From the NCBI GenBank assembly GCA_048213135.1, contig PS015071.1:124555-188554 (forward strand): a stretch of 64,000 nucleotides of DNA. The letters are read 5' to 3'. Below the pieces are notes generated by a model. That model had not been told where the DNA came from. It did no database searches and saw nothing but the letters and a program-made list of their open reading frames with translations. Source of the DNA: Reclinomonas americana ATCC 50394. Its lineage: Eukaryota; Jakobida; Jakobea; Jakobida. Position numbers and translations under genes: made by a program. Positions 1 through 10,700 of this stretch are shown piece by piece. Position 1 is the first letter of the stretch. Each line of letters begins with the position of its first letter.

Positions 1-230
1 GGAACAGGGGGAGGGACAAGGAACAAAGGGAAGGAACAGGGGGAGGGGGAAGGGACAGGGGGAAAGGAATGGGGAAAGGAATGGGGAAAGGAATAAGGGA
101 GAGTGTGAGAAGCGAGAGAAAAAGGAAGAGTGAAGCGAGAAGGCAGAGGACGATGAACAATAGAGAGATGGAGACAGCAGATGAACAAGGAGAGAGATGG
201 CAAAGCAGAGCAAAAAAGCAATCATCTATA
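1..230. repeat. Purine-rich low-complexity stretch with GGGGAAAGGAAT repeats
   Basis: The plus strand is almost pure purine to about 130, with three near-perfect copies of a 12-base GGGGAAAGGAAT word around 59-100. Read on the minus strand it is a pyrimidine tract, as expected inside an intron of the minus-strand hydrolase gene whose exons lie to the right. I see no exon in it. Confidence 0.6.
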
Positions 231-280
231 GCAGGCAAGCATCACTCTTCTGTGTCTGTTCGCAAAAGCTCGCACGCAAC

Positions 281-1324
281 AGTAGTTAGGGACTGGATCC
301 GGTGGGAAGCCGGCAGAGTGGGTCTACAACGATGCATGCACGTAAGTGACAGCGGCTGAGAGATTAGCGAATGTATACTCAGCGCTCACCATGACATTCG
401 TGACGGTGATGGAGGCCTTGCCATTGACAGCAAACTGCGGTCCGAGGAGGCGCGGATCCGCAATCTTCCAGTCTGCGGAGAACAGCTGTTAATAAATGCA
501 GCACGAGGAGCTGATGAATTACGCACGAAAGATGCTCACCAAGGCCAAGCTCGCCGCGCTGCACGAATTGCGCGACAGCCGTGGTAGTGCTGAGCACCTT
601 GGTGCACGAGGCCATGTCGAAGAGGGTCTGTCACGCGGGGATGAACGGTGAGAAGACGACACAAGCATGCATTGTAAGCTCGCTCAATGTTCTTCTGCTC
701 GTTTCCCCACTCGCTGCGCTTGCTGCTCGTTTCCCCCACTCGCTGCGCTTGCTGCTCGTTTCCCCCACTCGCTGCGCTTGCTGCTCGTTTCCCCACTCGC
801 TGCGCTTGCTGCTCGTTTCCCCACTCGCTGCGCTTGCTGCTCGTTTCCCCACTCGCTGCGCTTGCTGCTCGTTTCCCCACTCGCTCTCGCTGCGCCTTGC
901 TCATTTCCCAGTCGCTGCGCTTTGCTGCTCGTTTCCTAGTCGCTGCGCTTGCTGCTCGTTTCCCCCACTCGCTGCGCTTGCTGCTCGTTTCCCCCACTCG
1001 CTGCGCTTGCTGCTCGTTTCCCCCACTCGCTGGGCTTCCGCTCGTTACCCATTCCATGCGCTTGCCGCTCGTTTCCACGCTTTCGCTCTTCTGCACATTT
1101 CCCGCACACACTATCGCTGCTGCTCTCCATCTCTCTCTTTTCTGCTCCCTCCCCCTCTCCTCTCCCTCTCCCTCTCCCTCTCTCCATCACCTTCCCCACC
1201 ACACACCTCATTCACATCCATTGCCGGATTGGTGCCCGTGACCGGCGCCGGCTGCCCATACGTGAAATGCCCGACTGCATGCGTAAACAAGAGGCCGCTG
1301 GCATTGCCGACCGCAGCCACCGCT
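281..1324 (-). CDS. Beta-lactamase-like serine hydrolase (partial)
   Basis: Four minus-strand exons are readable: 1324-1207 (cut by the 20-N gap on its 5' side), 627-540, 472-390 and 323-281. They join in frame with GT-AG borders. The product reads ...GHFTYGQPAP..., then TLFDMASCTKVLSTTTAV, then a short helix and THSAGFPPDPVP. The SCTK is the SxxK motif of class C beta-lactamases, penicillin-binding proteins and related esterases, where Ser is the acyl-enzyme nucleophile and Lys the base. The TLFDxAS.TKV...TTAV block and a THSAG motif about 45 residues later are typical of the serine hydrolase family (LACTB/EstB-like). The Tyr-x-Asn and KTG motifs would lie further 3', off the left edge. An ATG at 1357-1355 just right of the gap could be the start, but that would sit 10 bp from the divergent ATG at 1368, so the true start may be inside the gap. 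The last donor (280) is GTTGCG. Substrate cannot be told. Confidence 0.8.
687..1075. repeat. 28/29-bp minisatellite in the hydrolase intron
   Basis: About thirteen tandem copies of a unit that reads CTCGCTGCGCTTGCTGCTCG followed by TTTCCCC(C)A. Units are 28 or 29 bases depending on four or five C residues, so no frame stays open for long. The first eight copies are near-identical, and copies after about 890 are degenerate. It lies inside the intron between hydrolase exons 1207-1324 and 540-627. Open frames over it are repeat artefacts. Confidence 0.9.
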
Positions 1325-1344
1325 NNNNNNNNNNNNNNNNNNNN
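1325..1344. other. 20-N assembly gap
   Basis: Fixed-size N run between the first readable hydrolase exon and the start of the ARM gene. Other 20-N runs are at 14230-14249, 30241-30260, 37026-37045, 39400-39419, 43040-43059, 51392-51411 and 58614-58633. They mark contig joins of unknown true length. Confidence 0.97.
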
Positions 1345-1367
1345 GCTGCGCAATCATCGTCAATAAA

Positions 1368-4300
1368 ATGGCGTCCTTTGCCTTGCGCGTCCGTGCAACC
1401 ATCGACGACCGCGCGCACTCTGTCACGCTCTCGCGGGACACTGCTGCGGGGATAATCCAGCTCGGCTCGACCTTGTCGGAGGCCGTGGAAGTGGCCGAGA
1501 TGCTGTTGGCGCGCTCGTGCGGCCGCGCCGGCTTTAATGTGCGCGCGGTGCAGGCGCCGGTTCCGTTTGCGCTGGAGCATGTGGGCGAGTTGACGCTGCG
1601 GCAGTTGGGCTTGCGTAGTGGCATGGAGCTGGTTGTGAGTGGCGAATGCACTTCTGATGACAATGTTCCGATGGCGACAAGCAGCAATGCTGTTGTTGCG
1701 GACGATGCTTTGGCGATTAACGATGGACGTGATCAGGCTGGCGATGTGGAGTCCTTTGATGGTGTGCTGGTGGCATTGAAAGCGGCGGCCAGTGACCCGC
1801 GTGCGACTGTTGTCGATGATTTGTTGCAGCAACTGGCGGAGAATTTGCGAGGCAGTTCGCGGCTGCGTCGGCGCATGATGGATGAGCATGGTGTGCCGGT
1901 GGTGGATCAGGTGCTGCGCAAGTTGTTTGAGTCGCGGAGCACTGTCGATGCCGTGTGTGCCGTCATTCGTGCCAACACACGTTGCGTTCCGGTGTCTTTT
2001 TTTGCAGTCGATCAGTAGCGCGCGGGTGTTTACCCTTTCCTGCAGTGGTGTTGGGCGACTTCCGCGACTGGGCGGCCGTCAATGTCAAGCCGCTGTACTG
2101 GAAGTGTGTGCCGCTGCTGGTCGACGCCATGCAACGGTATCACGAACACGCCGGGACGTGCGAGGCCGTGTGTGCGACACTGAGTCCGTTGGTGGCGAGT
2201 TGCGTCCTCGTGCCTGCGCTGTGTTTGTACGCGTCGTGTGTGACCCTGATCCTCCTCCTCCTCCTCCTCTCTCCCTCTTTCCCCCTTCTTCTTCTTGTCC
2301 TCCTTCTCCTCCTCCTCCTCCTCCTCCTCCTCCGCCTTACACCATCATCGACAGGTGGCAAGTCGGTGCCGCTGAAGAGTGTGATCGACGGCGGTGGAGC
2401 CGATCGCTTGATGCCCATTCTCCGCGAGCATCGCGTGGTGGCCGGCACCGTCATGTGGGCCAGCACGCTGATGGCTGACATTGCTGTGAGCGGTGCGTGT
2501 TTGCTTGTGTCTTTTTGCGCTCATTATCTCACGCCTCCTCGGACGCTGCAGATGAAGAAGCTCGCAATCGACTGGTCGCCAGTGGCGCCGTGGAACTCAT
2601 GTTGGAGTTGGCCCGTCATTTCACTGCCGTCGACCGCAAGACGCTGGCACAGATCTTGACTGCTCTCTCCAGTCTTCTCCAGCGTGCGTTTTGCGTGCAC
2701 TCTGCTTCCGCCTGGTCGCTGCTCACCGCTTTTTTCGACAGTCGACAGTTACAATGACGACGACGAGGAGGAGGAGGAGTACACTGAAGCGCAACGGAGG
2801 TTTGCTGACTCGAACGGCGTGGCCACGGTTGTCGAGACGGTGCTGCCACACTTGGAGGATCTGGAAACAATGCGCGCTGCGTCGTTTGTACTCGACGTGT
2901 TGGGCGGTACGTTGTGCAGTTCTCAGCATCCCGCTCCATTTTGTTTGTCATCACGCACGAGAATTCCTCCAGCTCCCGGAATGGCCGAGCCCATGAGCCT
3001 GACGGGGGGCATGAACTTGCTGGCTACCATTCTGCGCCTGCATGCAAGTGACGGTCACGTGGCGAGCATGACGGCGGACAACATTGCGAATGCTCTCGAA
3101 AGTTGTGATTCCTGCTCTTTGTGGATCACTTGCTTTTTTCGCTGTCTTTCTAACGTCCCCACTCCGGTTTGCAGTACACGCCAACCGCGCTGCCTTTCTC
3201 GAGGCCGGTGGCATTGCTGCACTGGCCGCCACCGTTAAAATGTACTCGGCAGAGCCAGGCATCGTTAGCCCGGCCATTTGCCGATGCCTGCCTCTCGTGC
3301 TCGCAGGTATTCCTCTCATTTTTTGAGCTGCCTGCTGTCATTTCCGTGTGACCACAATGGCGCGCGGGATTCTCTCTCGCTCGCAGACGACGCACATCGT
3401 ATGGAGTTTTCCGCGGCTGGTGGCATCCCGCCGCTGATTGCACACCTGGCCGAGTGCGACGTAGACGATTTGCACGCTGCGGTGCTGGCGGTGTACGCGG
3501 CAGTCGGTGATCGTACGTTCACTTGTTCGCTTGCATTCTCGCGCCAGGCATGTGAGCTCACGCAGGTCACAGTGGTTGAATGCATCGTCGCCTTCCTGGA
3601 GGACGGCGGGCTGCAGGTGCTCGTCGACCGACTGGCCGGCATTGATGACCCGGATGCCGCCGATTTGGCGCGCGATGCGTGCCTCGTCGTCGATCGGTGC
3701 CTTGTCGGTTGCGTTCTTTTTTGTGAAGAGGGGGTTCGTCTGTTGCATGGTGCCGACTGTTTGCGCGCAGCGTGCGCCGATGTGCGCCAGGAATTCGGCG
3801 AGGCCGATGGAGTTCAAGCCATGGTCGGATTGCTCCATCTGTTCTCGCCAGATCCTGTCACCGCAATGGTTGTTTGTGCAGCCTTGCGTTCTGCTCTGCG
3901 GGGTGCGTGTGCGTGTGTCTGTGTGTGCATTTGCTTCTTCTGTCGTTTCCGCACGCTGCTCACTATCCCTCCCCCTCGCGCAGCTTGTCCCGAGAATCGC
4001 GAACGGTTTGCGTTGGCTGGCGGGTGCGACGTCCTTGTGCAAGTGCTGAACTTGCACGTTGATCATCTTGATGCTCTGCTGGAGGCTTGTCAGTTGGCTT
4101 ACTCAGCCACTGCCGGTGTGTGAGAGAGAGAGAGTCATGTGCGGTTACACTGTCCTTGTCAAAGTGCTCACTTGTTGCAAGCAGACTGCAAAATCGGCCA
4201 GAGAGAATTCGGGTCGCATGGTGGCATCCCAGCTCTGTTTGCCATACTCGAGTCACCTGTGGCCACGACTGAGAATCCGCAGTTGCTCAGTGCAGTGGCA

Positions 4301-4746
4301 AACACGTTTGGCTGGGTCGTCAACGGTTTTGCTCGTCATCTCTCGCCTCTACTGCCCATGCCACACACTGCTCACGTCTCCTCCTCTCCCCCCCGCACAG
4401 TGAGTACCAATGCCGACTCTATTGTCGCTGCCAATGGTGCTGCCGCCCTGCTGCACCTATTTGATATGCTGGAGGATGATGTGTTGTGTGTCGCCATGCT
4501 GCTGGAGACAGTGACCTCATGCTGCTCGACGGATCGCGGTTTGTTTTATTGTGCTCGCACTGCGTATTGCCGTCTCTTCACACGATGCATTGGGATTGCG
4601 CCGCAGCCTCGGTTGCGCGACGCCAATTCGCCGCCGCCGGGGTGTGGAGCAGAGTGCTCGGTGTCATGCGGCGGCACATTGACGACCCCAAGCCGACCAT
4701 GGCTGCATGCTCGACGACAATCAGCTTGCTCAATGGTATGTGGATT

Positions 4747-4793
<47 letters not shown>

Positions 4794-5565
4794 GTGAGGA
4801 CGACTGTGTCTCTCACTCTCCGACGGCTGCAGCAAGCAAAGACAATGCGGAGGCATTTGTCGAAGCCGGGGGCATTGAGGCCGTGGTGGGCGTCTTGCGT
4901 GCCCATGCGGATCATGCCGGCGTGATGGGCAACGCGTGCGGAGCATTGTGGAACTGCATGATTGGTTTGTCTGTGTCATGTACACCAAAGAGGCTGCTCA
5001 ATAGCAGTAACTAATGGGGTACGAGCGCAGCCTTCCCGGCCAGCAAGCATCGATTTGGAGAGCTGGGTGGTATGGAGCTGCTGGTGTCCACGCTGCGGCA
5101 GCATGTGGACTCGTCGATGGTGGTGCACACTGGCTGCGGCGCCGCGTGGCGTGCGCTAATTGGATCCGAGGAGAACCAAGTCCGTTTTGGCAATGCCGGC
5201 GGCATGGAGCTCCTGGTCACGATGATGCAGAAGCACGGCGACGATCTCGAAACGGCAGAAAACGTCATTGGCACCGCATGGAAAGCCTGCTGTTCGTATC
5301 TTCCATGCGTGTCTTGTGGTAGTACCGTTGCAACGGTGGTTGACAATGCTGTTGCGCAGTGGTACTGGAGAACCTGCAGCGCTTCGAGGCCGCCGGTGGC
5401 ATGGCCGAAGTGAAGACCATCTACAAGGCTGCACAGCGTGCGCGAAACGACACGGTGGCCACGTTGGCGTATGTGGTTGGCGAGAAGCTGTTCCGCGATG
5501 ATGACGTTGGCGGCGGCAACGACGTCGATAGCAGCAGCAGCACGACCGACGACGATGAAAATTGA
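1368..5565 (+). CDS. Armadillo-repeat protein with a ubiquitin-like-looking N-terminus
   Basis: Seventeen exons: 1368-1980, 2046-2198, 2355-2492, 2552-2683, 2742-2906, 2973-3101, 3175-3306, 3387-3512, 3573-3707, 3771-3902, 3984-4115, 4185-4325, 4401-4538, 4607-4735, 4833-4964, 5031-5291, 5360-5565. They total 2994 nt, a 997-aa protein. All sixteen introns are phase 1. From exon 3 on, each exon of about 126-141 nt encodes one repeat of about 44 residues with the pattern N..xF...GG(I/M)..L...L, for example EAFVEAGGIEAVVGVLRAH, the hallmark of ARM repeats. Exon 5 carries an acidic insert, and exon 16 (261 nt) holds two repeats. The first 90 residues have the strand-and-loop pattern of a ubiquitin-like fold (LTLRQLGLRSGMELVVSGE), but this is only a resemblance. 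The C-terminus is a Ser/Asp tail. ARM solenoids bind peptides and scaffold complexes; the partner is unknown. The stop is 43 bp before the E1 start codon. Confidence 0.93.
4750..4796. repeat. (GA)n microsatellite in an ARM-gene intron
   Basis: About 20 GA units in the intron after exon 14. Similar (CT)n, (GA)n or (GT)n runs sit in many introns of this window. Confidence 0.9.
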
Positions 5566-5608
5566 ATGACAACAAAAGACAAGTCTTTTTTTTGAGTCAG
5601 ACAGAGAC
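5566..5608 (+). promoter_or_regulatory. 43-bp spacer between the ARM gene stop and the E1 start
   Basis: This is the whole intergenic space between two same-strand genes. It contains TCTTTTTTTTTGAGTCAG, a pyrimidine tract followed by AG 8 bases before the E1 ATG. That could serve as a 3' splice site for a 5'-UTR intron or a trans-spliced leader, or be chance. No room is left for a conventional separate terminator and promoter. Confidence 0.45.
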
Positions 5609-6117
5609 ATGGCATCCTCGTCATCCGCCGTCCCGATGCAAGTCGACGATGCCAGTGGCGCATCGACAGTGCCGGCTATCGACGAGAGCCTCTACAGTCG
5701 ACAGCTGTATGTCGTGGGCGCAGAGGTACCCAAATCGAGACACACATCCACACTTAACAAGCAATGAGAAGAGACAAAATATGCACGCTGCACTGTGCGA
5801 GACAGTGAGGCAGCACGCAATGCAGGCAGCAGGCAGAGGGATGGAGACAACATGCATGTGTATTTTTAGCATGCGCTCATGCATGCTTCCTCAGGCGCAA
5901 CGGAAGCTGCTGCACGCCAATGTGCTCATCTGCGGACTGGATGGCCTCGGAGTTGAGATTGGTGAGTCTACGCGTGAAGAGGAAACAGAGAGAGAGAGGA
6001 AATCACTCACATTGTGTGTGTGCAGCCAAGAATGTCGCGCTGGCTGGTGTGCGCTCGATCACACGTTGCGTTGTACACTATGTGCACATGTATGTGTCGC
6101 GTTTTTGCAAGGTCGTT

Positions 6118-6157
<40 letters not shown>

Positions 6158-7684
6158 ATCAGTGCAAGACGATGCGGATGTGGTGGTGGCCGATTTGGGC
6201 ACACAGTTCTATGTGCGCGAGGGCGATGTGGGTCGCAATCGGGCGCTGGTGACGGTGCCGCGGCTGGCGGAGTTGAATCCGTATGTGAGGGTGAGTGGGA
6301 AGGGGAAAGGGGAGGAGAAGGGGGTGAAAGGAGAAGGGGAATGCAAGGAGAAGAGAAGGGAGGAGAAGGGGATGCAAGGAGAAGGGGATGAGAAGGGGAG
6401 GAGAAGGAGAAGGAGATGGGGAGAGGAGGGGGAGGAGAAGGGGATGCAAAGAGAGGGAGGGGAGGAGAAGGGGATGCAAGGAGAGGAGAAGGGGATGTAA
6501 GGAGAAGGAGAAGGAGCAGGGAAAAAGAAGGATAAGGGGACCTGGAGAGCGGAGGTGGTGTGATAAGAGTCGCACAAGGAGAACTGGAGAGGCGGAGAGG
6601 CGAGCTGCGGCAAGAGACGACAGAAGAGACATTGACACCGATATTCGGCGTTCTCGCAAGGAACACAGCGCCGGTTATAATCCTCAGAAACAGACCTGTC
6701 ATGCATTCCATCCTCCTGCAGTCACTTGTCTTCTATCTCTCCTCCTGGCTGCTTCCTTTTCCAACTCAGCAGTTCCGTCTCTTCTCGTTCTCGTCTTCTT
6801 CCCGTTCGACACCATTGAATTAACTTTCTCTTTTCCTCTTCTGTTGTCTTTTCTGCCCTAATCTTTCTGCTGTTGTCTCTTGTTTCTCTTGTCTCCTCTT
6901 GCCTTCTCTTCTCCTTTTCCCCTAACCCTTCTGAGAGCTTTCTCTCTTCTCTTGTCTCCTCTTGCCTTCTCTTCCCCTCTTCATTTCCCCCTTCTCAACG
7001 TCCCGCTGCACCTTGCCTTGTCTTTTTCTCTTCTCTTTCTTTTCTCTTCCTCTTCCCCTCTCCTTTCCCCCTTGCTGGACCTCGCCTTCTCTTTCTCCCT
7101 TCTCTTTCTTTGTCCTTCTCTTCCCCTCTCAGAGAAGTGCAAGCAGAACACAGTCGCAGACACTCTTCTCACATTGTGCGACGACTCAACAATCCCTCCC
7201 TCCCCTCATCCTTCCCCCCTTGTCCCCTTCCAGATCGAGCACTGCGCCGCTCAACTCCATGAACTGCCGCTGGACTACTTTTCACGATTCAAGTGCGTGG
7301 TCATTGTCGGCCAGCCGGTGCACAAGCTGTTCCGTATCAACGTGCACTGCCGCGAGTTGCGCTCCTTTCATCTCCCCCATTTCGAATCCCACTCTTCATT
7401 GCTAAATGTGGTACAGAAATGGAGTGGCGTTCATCGCCTGCCAGTGCCGCGGCGTGTTTCTGCAGGCGTTCAACGATTTTGGCGACGACTTTTACGTGTA
7501 CGACCAGGACGGCGAGGAGGCCGTGGAGATCTTCCTGCGCTCCATCTCCAACAGCGATCCCGGTGAATGCTGCGTACTCGAGCATCACCGGCACGGTCTG
7601 AGTGACGGCGATGTGGTGCGTTTCTCCGAAGTGCACGGCATGGTGGAACTCAACAGCACGGAGCACGTCGTCAAGGGTGAGTTC

Positions 7685-7764
<80 letters not shown>

Positions 7765-10700
7765 CGGAACTGGCATTCACCGCCTCTGTGTGTGTGTGTG
7801 TGTGCAGTCATTGATGCACAGACGTTCAGCATCGGGCCGACCGCGCACATGTCGCCGTACGAGCGCGGCGGCGTGGCCACGCAAATCAAGCAGGGCAAGC
7901 ACGTGAACTTTGTTGCGTTCGTGTCTCCCACGCTTCCACCCCTAGCTTTCCTCCATGGCTGACTTGTCCTTTTCCTACTTCTTCTCCGTCTTTCCTTTTT
8001 ATATTCTCTTTGTCTCCTTTCTTCTTCTCGACTTATTCCTCCTCCTCCTGCTCCCTCTCCTCCTGTCCTTTTCCTTCTCCTTCTCCCTCTCTCCCTATAC
8101 GTCTCCCTCTCTCCCCTCTCCCTCACCCTCACCCTCTCCCTCTCCCGCTCCCGCTCCCTCTCCCTCTCCCCTCTCCCCTCTCCCCTCTCCCCTCTCCCTT
8201 TCTCCCGCACGTCCGACAGACGTCACTGGCGCGCTCGCTGGAGACAGCCACCTTGTTTGAGGACTTTATGATTGCCGACTTTGCCAATGTCGACCGCTAC
8301 ATGGTGCTCCACGAGGCGTTCCACGCCGCGGGTCTTGTTGGTATGCCGTGCTGTGTCGATCTTTTTTTATATTTGGCCTTGTCACTCACCACCGTCACTT
8401 CGTCGCAGCTCCACGGCCGTGGAATGCAGAGGATGTCGAAAAAGTCTGCAAAATTATGCCTCACGGCGCAGAGGTGTGGTGACTCGTGTTCCATGGCAAC
8501 ACCTTCTCCTATCTCCTCACGCTCTGCGCGTCGTTGCTCAGCTCTCGGTGGCCGATCGTGCCACAGTGGAGCGCCTGTGCGGCGTGTGGCAGGCGCAGCT
8601 GCAGCCGCTGGCGGCCTTTGGGGGTGGATTTGTCGGGCAGGAGGTCATCAAGGCGGTGACTGGCAAGTTCACGCCGCTGAAGCAGTGGGTGCGTCATATT
8701 GTCCACCGATGTTCGTGCACAAGTGCACACGCAATGGACTCATCATCCTGTTGCACTCTCGCAGTTGTACGTGGATGTGGAGAAAATCATGGCATCCGCG
8801 TCCGTCATGGCGGCCACTGCGCCGCGAGGCGATCGTCTCGACCACCTGCGCCTGTGCATCGGCGACGAGATGGTGGAGAAGCTGTCGCAGGCGCGCCTTT
8901 TCATGGTCGGTGCTGGTGCGATTGGTTGCGAGCTGATCAAGAATTTTGCGTTGATGGGCGTCGGAAGCGGCGAGCGCGGTCTCATTCGAGTCACCGACAA
9001 CGACATGATTGAGCTGAGCAACCTCAATCGCCAGTTCCTCTTCCGTCAGGCGGACATTCAGGTTGAGTCCAACACTTGGTTGGGGGAAGAATGACTGTGG
9101 AGGAGCTGACACCATCGTCGCACAGAAACCCAAGTCGGCGACTGCGGTGGCCGCCGCTCTCGACATCAATCCGCAGCTCCATGTGGCCGCCGATGTGAAT
9201 CGAGTTGGCGAGGAGACGGAAAGCATCTACACCGACAGCTTCTTCGAGAGCATGGATTGCATTGTGAATGCGCTGGACAATGTGGCGGTGTGTGGCTGAA
9301 CTGTGTGAGTGCGCCACATGATCTCTTGTACCGCTGACATTCTCTCCATGGCACAGGCTCGTCTGTACGTGGACTCGCGGTGTGTGGCCGCCGAGCGACC
9401 GCTGCTGGAGAGTGGCACGCTCGGCACGAAGGGGCACACGCAGATCATTGTGCCGCACCTCACCGAGTCGTACGGCAGCCGTCGCGATCCCCCGGAAAAG
9501 GTCGGTAGTGTACTTCTCCTACTCCCATCTCGTCGTGGACGACTCACCGTTGTCTCACGACGCAGGAAGTGCCGTTTTGCACGCTGCGCAGTTTCCCGGC
9601 CGTGATCGATCACACGATTCAGTGGGCACGCGACCGCTTCGAGAACATGTTCAAGAGCAAGCCGGAGGAGTTCTCGGTGGGTCCATCCATGCCTTTCCGT
9701 CCTCTTTCTCTCGTTTCTTTTCTCTGTCTCACACTCCGCGCAGCGCATGCTGAGCGACCCCGATGCGTACGTGCGAGAGATGCGCAGTACGAGCGCCGAA
9801 GGAGCGCGCAATGCACGCTTTGTGGAGCGCCTGTGCCGCAAGTTCCCCCGGTCGTTTGCCGACTGCGTGCGCTTTGCCCGACAAAAGTTCGAGCGCATGT
9901 TCAACCACGCCGCCAAGCACCTGCTGACCGTATTCCCGCCCGACAAGCGAATGGAGGATGGAAGTGCGTGGAGGGCGCTTGTCGCCCCTTTCTCTCCGCT
10001 CTTGTCTCTCATCATCGATCGTAGGTCTGTTCTGGACGCTGCCGAAGCGACAGCCGACGCCGCTGGAGTTCGACGTCAACGACGACCTGCATCGCGAATT
10101 CGTCATGCACTGCGCGCTGCTGCAGGCCAGTGTGTTCTCCATTGCCGATGTGCCCGCCGATGTCGAGGCGTTTGTGCGTGAGGTGAGTGTTTGTGTATCG
10201 ACACTTTCTGTGCATCACACAGTGTCTCACTGGAATGTCTGCGTAGTTTGCGCCGACCATCGAAGTGCCGGAGTTTGTGTTCTCCGATGCCAAGAAGGTG
10301 GAGACCGACGAGTCGGTCACCAAGGCGACTGCGGGTTCGTCGTCTTCGTCCTCATCGGCGGCTGATGACTCCACCATTGGAGCCGTGATTGACCGAGTTG
10401 CGTGTGAAGGGGAAAGGAGGGGGAAGGGAGAGGGGGGAAGGAGAAGGGGGAGGGGGAGGAGAAGGAGAAGGGGGAGGAGAAGGAGAGGGAGAGGGGAGAG
10501 GGAAGGGGAGAGAGAGAGAGAGAAGAGGAGAGGGAGAGAAGGAGGAGAGAGAAGAGGAGAGGGAGAGAAGGAGGGAAGATGGACGAGGGAAGTGGAAAAT
10601 AGAAGCAAGAGAGAGAGGGAGAGGAGGAGATGAGAGGGAGAGGAGAAGATGAGAGGGAGAGGAGAAAGGAGAGGGAGAGGGGAGAGGGAAGGGAGAGAGA

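Noticed and set aside
687-1075. CRISPR array
   Set aside because: The units are contiguous with no unique spacers, and the surroundings are clearly eukaryotic introns.
536-1366. Long open frames on both strands over the minisatellite (for example the Arg/Ser/Glu-rich frame 536-1111)
   Set aside because: They follow the 28/29-bp repeat and are crossed by real minus-strand hydrolase exons with proper splice sites.
6007-6711. Minus-strand Ser/Pro-rich ORFs in E1 intron 4
   Set aside because: They are the complement of a polypurine repeat inside an intron whose borders are fixed by E1 homology.
7337-8210. His/Thr-rich and Cys/Val-rich ORFs
   Set aside because: They are translations of (GT)n and CT-rich intron sequence, with E1 exons on the plus strand.
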